From: Stictocephala bisonia
Lineage: Eukaryota; Arthropoda; Insecta; Hemiptera; Membracidae
Assembly: GCA_035578905.1 (NCBI GenBank)
Contig: JAQJVL010000123.1
Span: 496,001 to 560,000, forward strand
Direction of reading: 5' to 3'
Length of the DNA stretch: 64,000 nt
The notes under the pieces were generated by a model. That model worked only from the letters and a program-made list of their open reading frames with translations. It had not been told where the DNA came from and did no database searches. How positions within the stretch are numbered: position 1 is the first letter of the stretch; each line of letters opens with the position of its first letter. Of the stretch, positions 22,941-32,262 are shown piece after piece. The position numbers and the translations under genes were made by a program.

Positions 22941-24550
22941 CTTACAAAGTCTTCTTTAACGGCTGTCCATGCCACGTATGATTTCATAATTAAACATTCA
23001 GGAGAGTTCTCATTATAAAGTCTGCTATTAATTTCATCTGTTATTTTTAAGCCTTGGGTTAAAAAATATATTTAAATTCCCTAATGCCGATTGGCAATGA
23101 TTTTATAAGCACACAGATAGATTTCTCATCCATTGTTAAATGTTATGTCTCAGATTATCAGCTGGTTTCGGTCCATTATGGAGCGCTAGTTAGTATTGTC
23201 CCATGTAAATGTAGTGCAGTTTAAACCAGCTGTAGTAGCAGACCTCACTAATTAACCAAATTACTGGCACATATATTTTTATTATTGAGATATGTATTTA
23301 TAAATTATAATCAAAGCTATTGGTCCATTATTTGAATTTTAATCATCTGTCGATTTTGGCTGTAGTAATACAATTTCTTATTACAACCAATACAAAATAA
23401 CAATTAATGGACGGTCTGGAAAAATTTACTTGTGAAACAGTGTTTCTCGTAGCTTAAAAAACTACTCACCGTAAGGTATTTTGTTTGATATAAATTCCTC
23501 TTCTTCAGTTACTTAAAACAATTTAATCGAAAATTGTCTGTTAAACTTTTAAAACAATTAAGAGAACTGCAACCTATAAGTAATTAAATGAGCTTTACTG
23601 CCAACAAATATTAGGATTTATTTGACTTAATAATTCTATGGCACGTTTTGTAATTAATTTTGTTAGATTTGTCATGTGGTACTACAGTCTCTAGATTATA
23701 GTTGCTTTATCATGATAAATCTCCAGAACTATCTAGTCAAGCACTTTGAAGTGTAAACCATCATTACGTGTTAGGTTAACAAACAACTTGAGTCCAGTCT
23801 TTCTCTCTGTTGAACACTGTTACCAACCATCAGTGTTCAACAACTAAAATGTGAACTGTGGAGGCCAATTTATGTAAAACTCGGATTCTCTTTCAGCTTG
23901 TAAAGGAAACGAAAGATTTACTGTTTTATTTTCTGTACTAATTTAAATAACAGTTATACAAACAAAAATATTGTTTAACAATTCTTTATATTAGATTACT
24001 AATCAAAAAGAGCACAAGCAATATTTGCTAAAATTTGTTGTGATTTGGACATTAGTTACAGTTCATGTAATATTACATACTGAATTACCTATATTAATGA
24101 CTATGATTTTAAAGTTTTTTAACTGTACAGTTATTTAATAAATAGTCATGTTGATAAATTTATGCTTTTATATATTTTAAAAGGTATAATTACTTTTTAT
24201 TTGTACATAATCTTCTTAAGTATTATTTTTAAAATCTCTTCTTATTAGAAATATTATATTTTATAAAAATAATCTTCACTATTCTAATAATTTAATTTTT
24301 TATTAATTAGGCCTATTGTTGCCAAAGACAACGTCGTCAGACTAAAAACAACTTTACAAAATATTACATAAAAATGTAAAGATACTTCATTTTGTAAAGT
24401 ATACAAAAACTTTACAAAATATTTACTACAAAATATTACAACTTTACAAAAAATCATATGCTTTAAATAATAAAGTTTAAATACATTTTAAGAATAACTA
24501 AATTAATAGAGATAAATAATGTATTGTATACAAACAATATATTAGTATTA
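22941..24550. other. AT-rich intronic or intergenic sequence
   Basis: Very AT-rich with poly-A/T runs. I see no exon, RNA or bounded repeat. Confidence 0.4.
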
Positions 24551-24556
24551 ATAAAT

Positions 24557-24557
<1 letters not shown>

Positions 24558-24608
<51 letters not shown>

Positions 24609-24610
24609 TA
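24558..24610. repeat. (TA)n microsatellite
   Basis: About 25 TA units with a single C interruption. Able to extrude as a hairpin. Confidence 0.95.
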
Positions 24611-24669
24611 ATTAATAAATGAAAGAAATATATTTTTAAAGATATAAAAAAGTTAATATGGAAGAATTT

Positions 24670-25165
24670 TGAAACAGTCCAGGTTCATGGTTTACAAAGT
24701 TGTTTTCATTTTTCTTAATTTTAATGGTTTAATACACATCTAAATAATTATGGTCTTTTACTTCTTTTATTAAATTAATTTTAGAGAACATTTGATTTTA
24801 TTCAAAAGCATGTTTAGTTATTGCTGATTTTTGGGGTCTATTGAACTTGAAATTTTGCAAGTTTTCTTGTAATCTAATTTTTAATTTTTGTTTATTTGAC
24901 CAATGTATATTTTTTCACAACAATCACAATTTATTTCATATAATAAGCCAGATTTGTCTTCTTCTCTGATTTTGTATTTTAAGGAATATATTTTAGTTTA
25001 GCATTTGAAGTAAAATTTATATTAATTTTTGCATGTGTTTTAAAAGACATTTGTATAATTTTACTATGAGAGAAATGTTATGAACTTTCAAATTTCTTCT
25101 TTTTTGTTATTTTGGAAACATGTTTTTCTTGATAACTTTTTTCTAATTTTTCTTAGCAAATAAAC
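24670..25165 (-). pseudogene. Old Penelope-like element fragment (GIY-YIG endonuclease)
   Basis: On the minus strand the frame near 24840-24990 reads DKSGLLYEINCDCCEKIYIG with a following Q, the start of the GIY-YIG domain of Penelope-like retroelements (compare IYKIDCECNKTYIGQ in the intact PLE at 30.2-31.5 kb). Upstream on that strand a basic stretch fits the linker between RT and endonuclease. Downstream, after stops, LDVY and VNHEPG-type fragments fit the C-terminal part. Stops and frameshifts are frequent, so it is old. No RT domain remains. Confidence 0.6.
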
Positions 25166-25498
25166 AAATATTTCAATATAAATATGTCTAAGGGCTTTTT
25201 CAAATGTATGGATATATTTATAATTTAAATTGTATTAATTTTTTGTATCTACTACTAACAGGTCACAAGAATGGACTTATCTCACCACTGACAGCTATGA
25301 TAGTATTTAAATGAAATATTAAAATTATCAATAATTTGTTTAGTAGTAGTAGAAACACTTTTCTGTATATTATGTTAATTACAGGAGCTAAGTTGCCCTC
25401 ATTGTGAGGGCCAGACAAGAACAAGATCAATTCTTGTGCCCTGTCTATACTACAGTAAACAAATGTTAATATCTAACATTATTTCCTTATTTTTGCAG

Positions 25499-25566
25499 AA
25501 AAGCTCATGTCCTCTGAGGGAAAAGAGCTAAGAAGAGCACTGTTCTCCCTCAAGCAGATATTTCAG
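25499..25566 (+). CDS. Fhos: FHOD formin (Fhos), coding exon a: FH3 region
   Basis: This exon encodes about 22 residues including ELRRALFSLKQIF, a conserved stretch of the N-terminal GBD/FH3 region of FHOD-family formins, which nucleate and bundle actin and act in muscle sarcomeres and at stress fibres. The acceptor is TTTTTGCAG|AA and the donor CAG|GTAACT. It begins with two bases completing a codon and ends in phase 0, which fits the next exon. The preceding exons (protein start and GTPase-binding part) are not recognised in the window, so the true start is probably upstream or in a diverged exon. Identity rests on recalled family conservation. Confidence 0.9.
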
Positions 25567-27384
25567 GTAACTTTACCATATACTTATTTTGTTTACTTAT
25601 TGTGTAGGAAACAAACAGTACCTCAGTCTGATAAAAGAAGTTGAAGGGAATGAGCTGTAGGAGGCAAACAGCAATGCTAACTAGATATTTTATATATTCA
25701 TGGTGGCCAAGAACAGAAACATGTATGAGCTCTCAAATTTAAAGCTATGTAAGGAATCCAGTATGGTTCAACACATAGAAAAATTTATCAAATAATGTTT
25801 ATAAGAATTATATTGTAAACAAAATTTTACATGGACAAGGAGAGACATGATTTCTTTATTAATTTATTTTTAAAAAAACAAGCTGTCATAGTTTCTCAGA
25901 TATTTTCCAAAACGAATAAATATTTTTTTCAACTTGAAACTGATTTTTATCATTGATATTGATTTAATACAATATTTATTGCATTAATAGGTTTCCAAAA
26001 ACACTAGTTCTGAGAAATTCAACAAAAGCAAGTATTTGACCAGTATATAATAAATTATAATAATAATGAAGTATAAATTATCCAAATGCACAGGATGGAT
26101 TTATACTTTATTTTCCAGAGCATCAATAATTGTTAGACCACCCTCTCAATCTGACAAAAACCAAATTCTTTCTAAATATTGTTGAGATTTATTTAACTGG
26201 AAAAATAATGCTCTAATTGCTTTTTTGTCAATTCTAAATTTACACAGGAATTATGAGCATTAAATAAAAATAGTTTAAATTAATATTAATGTTTAAGGAA
26301 AACATTTCAAATATCTAAAAAAAAAAAACCTCTTTGTCAGCACACTAGATATTGCCAGAATTCATTTAAGATAATTTCAAATTTAATTTTAATATGTAAA
26401 AATCTCAAAATTCACTTTCAATTCAGGTGTTGCTGGATTGAAAAAAGATACAAGGCAACTGGCTGCTCCAGCCCCCACCCTTTTTTTAGAATACTGATTA
26501 AAAGTTGGTAACTCTGAAAAATAGAAACGGAAAAGATTTAATTACACTACCCTAGTCTCATAAATGTATGGTGGTACTGGCCCACACTTATATACATGCA
26601 TGTATTATTTATAATATTGAACCTTCCCACACACCCTTCAGTATAAAGCACAATAACACAATACTTTATAAACATTTATTGAATAAAGTTTTTCCTCTTT
26701 AATGCCCTAAATTTTACTGTGGTCTCTTACACTTTTGATCACCAGCGTAAATCTCACTATTTTAACAGATATGTACCATAACTAGTTTTGATTTTGGATG
26801 AGGGTACATTTTTAGATCCAGCCGATAACTAGAGATCATCACCTGTTTCAGACTTGTGCGTTAAGCTATAAACATCTAAGTTTTATTTAAAACTGTTTCA
26901 ATTAAAGATAATTCCCTCTGAATATCCATTAATTTTCAATTGTTTCGTATTTAGCATACATGTCTGTTGTTTGTTTTCTTCTATAATGAGGTCTGCAAGT
27001 AACTGTTATTATTAAGTGTGCGTTAGAAGAGTAAGTGTGCGTACTCCTTCTAACACAAGGAATTTGTTAAGAGTAATTGTGCGTACTCCTAAAAATTAAT
27101 TGCTTTTAAGTATCAGCTGTACATATCCAGTCTCTATTAGTGTTTTTAAAATGCCAAGGGTCTTCTTCATACATCTTAAAGTAGCTGGTGTCATCACTAG
27201 AATCGCACAAATATATCTTGTACACTATGCCTTGACATTAATGTAGTGGGTAGTTAATGATACATACTGTCATTAATTATATAATCACTATGTGCAGTAT
27301 TTTGTCATGGGTATCTGTTTTGTATATTTGTTGGGAATTTTTGTTGTTTGTTGTTTTACATATTTGTTGTTGTATATTTTACAG

Positions 27385-27490
27385 GAAGATAAAGATTTGG
27401 TACATGAGTTTGTCCAGAACGATGGCCTGTCTTGCCTTATCAAAGTGGGTTCGGATGCTGATCAAAACTATCAGAACTATATTCTTAGAG
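27385..27490 (+). CDS. Fhos: FHOD formin (Fhos), coding exon b: FH3 region
   Basis: Encodes [18 protein letters not shown], then a [12 protein letters not shown] stretch, nearly invariant between insect and vertebrate FHOD proteins. This is an armadillo-type helical repeat of the FH3 domain, which takes part in dimerisation and autoinhibition. The acceptor is TATTTTACAG|GAAG and the donor AGAG|GTGAGT. It enters in phase 0 and leaves in phase 1. The upstream intron is about 1.8 kb; the downstream intron is about 8.1 kb because it holds the Helentron and the Penelope-like element. Confidence 0.95.
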
Positions 27491-27726
27491 GTGAGTTTTA
27501 TCAGACAATAATTTTGTAATTTTGTTTACTAAGTTTATAAATTTATAGCGCTTGTATCAGTTTTAGACTTGTATTCTCTTCAGTTGTATGACAGCATTTT
27601 GTTTATAGTGAGTAAAGTTATAAACTATAATTTTATGTATTCTCTAAAACTAAATAAAATTGCTTAGCTATCTTTGAACATAAATTGCATTCTAGGCTTT
27701 ATTTTTTATAATTACCAAGGCATCAA

Positions 27727-27787
27727 TACCACTGTACGTGTATGGGTGGGCGGGTGTTCAATACCGCTGTATGTGTATGGGGAGGGG
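27727..27787 (+). repeat. Degenerate two-unit copy of the G-rich minisatellite
   Basis: CACTGTACGTGTATGGG, then TGGGCGGGTGTTCAATACC, then a second diverged unit with GTATGTGTATGGGGAGGGGG. It is the family of the 36-bp array at 13911 and directly precedes the hammerhead-bearing element fragment. Confidence 0.8.
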
Positions 27788-27955
27788 GTTACCGTTTGTG
27801 AATCCCTCTGGTCTGAGGAAGGTGAGCGTGGTTCACCGAAATCGATCACCATAATATTCGTGCATTTTGTACTTGTATTGTAATATATTTGTGCATTTTG
27901 TGCTTATATTGTAATAAATTTGTGTTGTGTGACGTTTACTTGTATTGTATTTTAG
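27788..27955 (+). mobile_element. Half copy of the palindromic hammerhead-like element
   Basis: From GTTTGTGAATCCCTCTGG onward this matches 4770-4925 closely: the hammerhead-like core CTGAGGA ... GAAA, the duplicated TTTGTGCATTTTGT block, and the end GTGTGACGTTTACTTG. The left inverted arm is missing; the G-rich minisatellite stands in its place. It lies in the formin intron just before the Helentron left end. Confidence 0.7.
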
Positions 27956-28415
27956 ATATCAATACCTATAAAAGGCAAAGCCCTCACTGACTGACTGACA
28001 TTTTGTACACTGTTTCTTTAAAATAGGACAACTTAGCAGTTTTCAAGCCGGTATCTCAATAGGGCTCCGTTCCACAGGTCTTCAAAGTTAATACATTATG
28101 CTTATGGTAAAAAATGAATTGAAAGAATTAAATACAAAAATTTAACATTTAACAAAAAAGAATATTTACATTAAAATTAGGTAGTCTTATGAAATTATCT
28201 GATTAATTTTTAAATAAGAAACTAGTGTAACAGCTTTTTTCAATGGTTTATTTATGTTTTTAGTTATTTAACAAAATATTAGGAGTGACCTTTCAATATT
28301 CACAACGTGTTTATTTTTATATTTATTTTATCTTTGTCTGCTTATATTTATCAATTTAGTTTTATATCAGTAATTTATTTATCAATTTATTTAGTTTTAT
28401 ATAAGTTATTTTAGA

Positions 28416-28971
28416 ATGGATATAGTATTGAGTGATCATGAACAATCAGGAACTGCTCTTCGTGTAGTTCCTATGCCTCCGGACAGTTCATGCCTGTTTC
28501 ACTCAGTTGATTATTTTGTTCATGGACGTAATTCGAGTAATAGTAGTTTTTATATGAGAAGAAGAGTGGTTGATTACGTTTTAGCTAACTGGGTGTGGAC
28601 CCACGATGTCACTGGTGACAACTTTACATCGCCTGATCACTATCGTTGTCAGATGATAAAAACATTTGGTTAATTCTGTGAACTGATCGCCGCATCAGAA
28701 ATGCTTGGGTGTGTATTTAAAGTATACAGTGACTGCCAAATTACTATATAAATTTAGTCCAGAAGGGGCTCCAGTTTACAATCTTAAGTTCATTGGCCAC
28801 TTGAGCGGTGGGCATTTTGATGCTTATGAACCGGTAACTAACACCAAATACTCACCTAGGACATGTGCAAGTTTATTAGTAGATTCGAAAAACCGCTCAT
28901 CTTTACTACCAATTGAGGTCGGTAAAAATATTAAAACCTCCGAGAATGTTTTAATGATTTTACATTATTAA
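28416..28971 (+). pseudogene. OTU-like cysteine protease of the Helentron, broken
   Basis: The first frame (28416-28673) includes MPPDSSCLFHSVDYFVHG, the OTU catalytic Asp/Cys box. The second (from 28705, another frame) includes LSGGHFDAYEPV, the OTU histidine box. A stop and frame change between 28671 and 28705 split the domain, so the protein is probably inactive. OTU domains are known as accessory ORFs or domains in Helentrons. The role there is unknown; deubiquitination is the family activity. Confidence 0.65.
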
Positions 28972-29408
28972 AATGTAAAATTTTACATTTTAATTTGAAA
29001 TTTTACATTTAAATTAAAAGAGATGTGACAAAAGCAAAGGGCAATCGAAGGACAATTTCACAGCCCATTGTAAGTAAAACTTGATAGTCATGTTCCTGAA
29101 AATAAACTTGAGCCAAAATTAAAACAGTCTAAGTGGATGACATCTTCACGAGACATTGATACTTCCAAAATTACTACCATTAAGCCTTAATGTGTTTCAG
29201 AAGCACAAGGAGACCCTCAAGCAATGCAAAATCAAAACAAAAACTCTCAAACTGATTAAAATAGCCTAAGTATTATTACAAGAAGGAATTATGTTATTCA
29301 AGAGAAGAAGAAGCAAAAAAATAGCTAATCGCCGAGGAAGATTTAGTGATGCGTAATGTTTAAACAACTGCCCGAGCTTCAGTAAAAAACCAAAAATGGT
29401 ACCTGGAA

Positions 29409-29902
29409 GTGAATAGAGCTGCGATTGCAAAATACACGCAGGAAAATCCTGAAGTGCACAGAGCTTCTGTGTCAAAGAATGATAAAACCCACCAAAAACG
29501 CTTTCAACGTAAAAGAAAAATGTTGGCATCAAAAGAAAATTCTGGATACCAATATGATCTGACTATATGCTATAAATCAGATGGGAGTACTAAAATTGGA
29601 CAAATGAATGTAGTCTGTAATTCCTGTAAGGCACTGAAATGGAAAGGAGAATCCAAAAGAATGTTTTGCAGCAGTGGAAAGGTTGATTTAAATTGCCTAG
29701 AAATATGAGCTGAACCTCTCCATAGTCTTATTGTTGCCGGACATTCTTTGAAGCAAGTCAGAGTAAATCTAAAAGAAGACTGCTTCTCCCATAGCCAGTT
29801 ATACGTGGCCTGTTTCAGAATAAGCTTTTCAGACAGTCTGACCATTCTTCAGCCAGAGGGTCGCACAGCAAATGTTGTTTGTAAGGAAGTGTTTCAGAAG
29901 TA
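29409..29902 (+). pseudogene. Helentron Rep/helicase ORF, N-terminus fused to C-terminus
   Basis: The N-terminal part includes NVVCNSCKALKWKGE and MFCSSGKVDLNCLE, the cysteine motif found just before the Rep domain of Helitron proteins. After an in-frame TGA (29706-29708), AEPLHSLI follows, then directly GHSLKQVRVNLKEDCFSHSQ and LYVACFRISF, the terminal SF1B (Pif1-type) helicase block, ending ILQPEGRTANVV...FQK and TAA at 29900. Some thousand residues, including the two-Tyr Rep motif and helicase motifs I to V, are deleted. The frame is continuous across the junction. It is a non-functional deletion derivative. Confidence 0.7.
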
Positions 29903-30024
29903 AAGCATTTTAAATTATTGTCAAGTCCAAAAGAATTTTTTCATTTTCTGTTGTATATACTTGATGGAATAATGTTGGGTTTAAAAAAGAACACATTTTT
30001 AAAATTATTCCACAATTTTTTTAA

Positions 30025-30066
30025 ATTTAAATAGCGCTTTCGCCGGTTAAGGCATCATCAGTTTTT
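30025..30066 (-). ncRNA. Hammerhead-ribozyme-like motif, left PLE arm
   Basis: On the minus strand: CTGATGA (30061-30055), one base, GCC/GGC as stem II with loop TTAACC, then GAAA (30041-30038), loop GCGC, and TA with predicted cleavage after it. The flanking AAA/TTT can pair as stem I. Hammerheads with a one-pair stem III have been described for Penelope-like elements. It is in the RT sense strand, downstream of the ORF. Confidence 0.6.
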
Positions 30067-30197
30067 GTAAACAGAAAAAACATATGTTTAAAACAATATA
30101 AATTAAAATATGATAAAATATAGATATTTTTTAATGAATTTAAAACTTAAATGGATTTGTAGAAAGTAATTTAAATATAATACTAAACTGGAAAATA

Positions 30198-31553
30198 TTA
30201 TTTACAATTAATTATTTTATGTTTGATTTCTTCTTTAACCAAAGGTAAGTATATATTACTAAAATTTATAGATGGTTGTGATATACATTGTTCTTTTATA
30301 ACGGACATACAGGCACTTTCAATTTGATTCCTTTTGGTCCATGACGATTCTTTAAATATAATACTGGATGATTCGAATTTGATGTCATGATTTTCGTTTA
30401 TAGCGTGTTCTACTAATTTTGATTTTTCTTTATTTTGTGTTTTGTAATTGTATATATGTTCTTTGACTCTTGTACTTATAGGTCTAGAGGTTTGGCCAAT
30501 GTAAGTTTTATTACATTCACAATCAATTTTGTAAATTATATTTTTAGATTCTTGAATTTTGTTCTTGGGTTTTAATTTTGTTAAATGACTACGAAGGTTA
30601 TTAGTTGAACTAAAAGAAGTACGGATATTGAATTTTGAGTTGATTTTTCTAATTTTTTCTGAAACTCCTTTTATATATGGTATTGTAACTGTAGTAAGAG
30701 AGTTGGTATTTTCATTATGTCTTCTAGGTTGAATTTTATTTTTTAATTTCGCCTTTTCAATTATGTTTGTAGGGTAGTTATTATTTATTAATAGTTTTGT
30801 AGTATCTTGTTCTGCCTTTAATTTATCTTCATCATTTGTTACTAAATTATCTATTTTCTTAAATAAACTTTGAATCATTCCAATCTTCACATGTTGAGGG
30901 TGATTTGAAAAATAATTCATGTATTGTCCACTGAACGTTTTTTTATGGTATAGTGATGTTATAAGTTTATTTTCTGTTGATTTTGAAACTAACACATCTA
31001 GAAAAGGAATTTGTCCATTATTTTCATTTTCTAATGTAAATTTTATAGTTGGTCTCAAGTTATTTATATGATTTAAAAATTTGTTTTGAATATCAGATTG
31101 ATCTTCCCATATGCAAAAAATGTCATCAACATATCTGAGCCAGATTTTTGGTTTGGGATTCCAGTTATCAAATACAATCTTTTCAAAATTATCCATGAAA
31201 ATTTTACTTAGTATTGGACTTAATACTCCACCCATAGGTAAACCTGAAATTTGGCTATAAAATTGTTCTTCATATTGAAAGTAGTTGTTTGTAACACATA
31301 CAGTCAGAAGTTCTAATATACAACAAACTGATAATTTTTTTCGCTCTTTGAGATTATCATCTTGTTCTAATAAATTCTTTGTTATTCGTAACACTTCTGG
31401 AATAGGTACATTTGTAAATAAACTAGTTACATCATAGCTGACTAGAATATCATGACAATGAATTTGTATTTTGTTTATTTTTTCAATAAAGCCTTCTGAA
31501 TTTTTTAAATAAGACGTAGAATTGCCAAATAAGGGATTTAGGATGGGTAACAA
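30198..31553 (-). CDS. Penelope-like element reverse transcriptase with GIY-YIG endonuclease (5'-truncated)
   Basis: The open 451-residue stretch contains the RT blocks HDILVSYDVTSLFTNVPI, GLPMGGVLSPILSKIFM and the catalytic LRYVDDIFCIW (YVDD). It then has a thumb/linker region and a C-terminal GIY-YIG nuclease (IIYKIDCECNKTYIGQTSRP, then KEHIYNY and VEHAINENHDIKF). This order defines Penelope-like retroelements. Upstream on the minus strand the coding sense continues (PHLYGLPKLHKDFIPLRP), but a single-base deletion near 31597 shifts the frame, and the N-terminal part is missing at the inverted-arm junction. The first Met shown is internal. The long intact frame suggests a fairly young copy, now inactive. 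Confidence 0.92.
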   Translation of the reverse strand: MLPILNPLFGNSTSYLKNSEGFIEKINKIQIHCHDILVSYDVTSLFTNVPIPEVLRITKNLLEQDDNLKERKKLSVCCILELLTVCVTNNYFQYEEQFYSQISGLPMGGVLSPILSKIFMDNFEKIVFDNWNPKPKIWLRYVDDIFCIWEDQSDIQNKFLNHINNLRPTIKFTLENENNGQIPFLDVLVSKSTENKLITSLYHKKTFSGQYMNYFSNHPQHVKIGMIQSLFKKIDNLVTNDEDKLKAEQDTTKLLINNNYPTNIIEKAKLKNKIQPRRHNENTNSLTTVTIPYIKGVSEKIRKINSKFNIRTSFSSTNNLRSHLTKLKPKNKIQESKNIIYKIDCECNKTYIGQTSRPISTRVKEHIYNYKTQNKEKSKLVEHAINENHDIKFESSSIIFKESSWTKRNQIESACMSVIKEQCISQPSINFSNIYLPLVKEEIKHKIINCK

Positions 31554-31667
31554 AAATTTTGATAATTTATATGTAGGTGAATCAATCGAACTTACTATGG
31601 TCTCAAGGGAATAAAATCTTTGTGAAGTTTAGGAAGACCATAAAGATGAGGGGGTTTAGAATATAAA

Positions 31668-32124
31668 ACACAAAATAAAAAAAAATCAAAATTAGTAGAA
31701 CACGCTATAAACGAAAATCATGACATCAAATTCGAATCATCCAGTAATATATTTAAAGAATCGTCATGGACCAAAAGGAATCAAATTGAAAGTGCATGTA
31801 TGTCCGTTATAAAAGAACAATGTATATCACAACCATCTATAAATTTTAGTAATATATACTTACCTTTGGTTAAAGAAGAAATCAAACATAAAATAATTAA
31901 TTGTAAATCATATTTTCCAGTTTAGTATTATATTTAAATTACTTTCTACAAATCCATTTAAGTTTTAAATTCATTAAAAAATATCTATATTTTATCATAT
32001 TTTAATTTATATTGTTTTAAACATATTTTTTTCTGTTTACAAAAACTGATGATGCCTTAACCGGTGAAAGCGCTATTTAAATTAAAAAAATTGTGGAATA
32101 ATTTTAAAAATGTGTTCTTTTTTA
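31668..32124 (+). repeat. Inverted second arm of the Penelope-like element
   Basis: This is the reverse complement of about 29978-30445 with scattered differences. It re-encodes on the plus strand the last ~70 residues of the GIY-YIG protein (HAINENHDIKFESS) and the 3' untranslated end. A direct repeat copy was not found, so the two ends are inverted with respect to each other. Confidence 0.9.
32042..32080 (+). ncRNA. Hammerhead-ribozyme-like motif, right PLE arm
   Basis: CTGATGA (32046-32052), stem II GCC/GGT with loop TTAACC (G-U closes where the left arm has G-C), GAAA (32066-32069), loop GCGC, then TA (32074-32075). The one difference from the left arm keeps pairing, as expected if structure had been selected, though a single change is weak evidence. 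Confidence 0.55.
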
Positions 32125-32262
32125 AAGTCCAAAGGAGCTTCACAGTTTTAATCTAGGTTTAATTCTAAAATTTCAAAATAAATTGTGCATTATTATTATT
32201 ATTTGTTTTTATTGATGAAACCTTAGTTCAAACCGAGCGAAGAACGGGCAAAACAGCTAGTT

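Larger units (their letters stand above)
29923..32134 (-). mobile_element. Penelope-like element with inverted terminal arms
   Basis: AAGTCCAAAAG (29923-29933) and AAGTCCAAAG (32125-32134) look like a target duplication. The element contains a minus-strand RT/GIY-YIG ORF. Its 3' region (about 29978-30445) recurs inverted at about 31668-32124 as a second arm with few substitutions. The arms therefore overlap the 3' part of the ORF, and the element is 5'-truncated where the inverted arm joins (about 31668). Each arm has a hammerhead-like core. Inverted partial copies are typical of Penelope insertions. The host site is the tail of the Helentron, giving a clear order: Helentron first, PLE second. 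Confidence 0.85.
27958..32262 (+). mobile_element. Helentron-type Helitron, internally deleted, containing a nested PLE
   Basis: The left end (about 27958) carries ATAAAAGGCAAAGCC followed by CACTGACTGACTGAC, typical of insect Helentron ends. The right end (32230-32262) carries CGAGCGAAGAACGGGCAAA and CAGCTAGT. Inside, on the plus strand, are an OTU-type cysteine protease fragment, the cysteine-rich N-terminus of the Rep/helicase ORF and, fused to it, the last ~60 residues of the Pif1-like helicase. The RCR Rep core and most of the helicase are missing. The Penelope-like element at 29934-32124 is inserted in the 3' part. End positions are inferred from recalled end motifs. Confidence 0.7.

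Noticed and set aside
25383..25470. GC-richer block GAGCTAAGTTGCCCTC...CCTGTC just upstream of exon a as an additional exon
   Set aside because: It has an acceptor-like TTACAG but no donor in a usable phase and no formin similarity.
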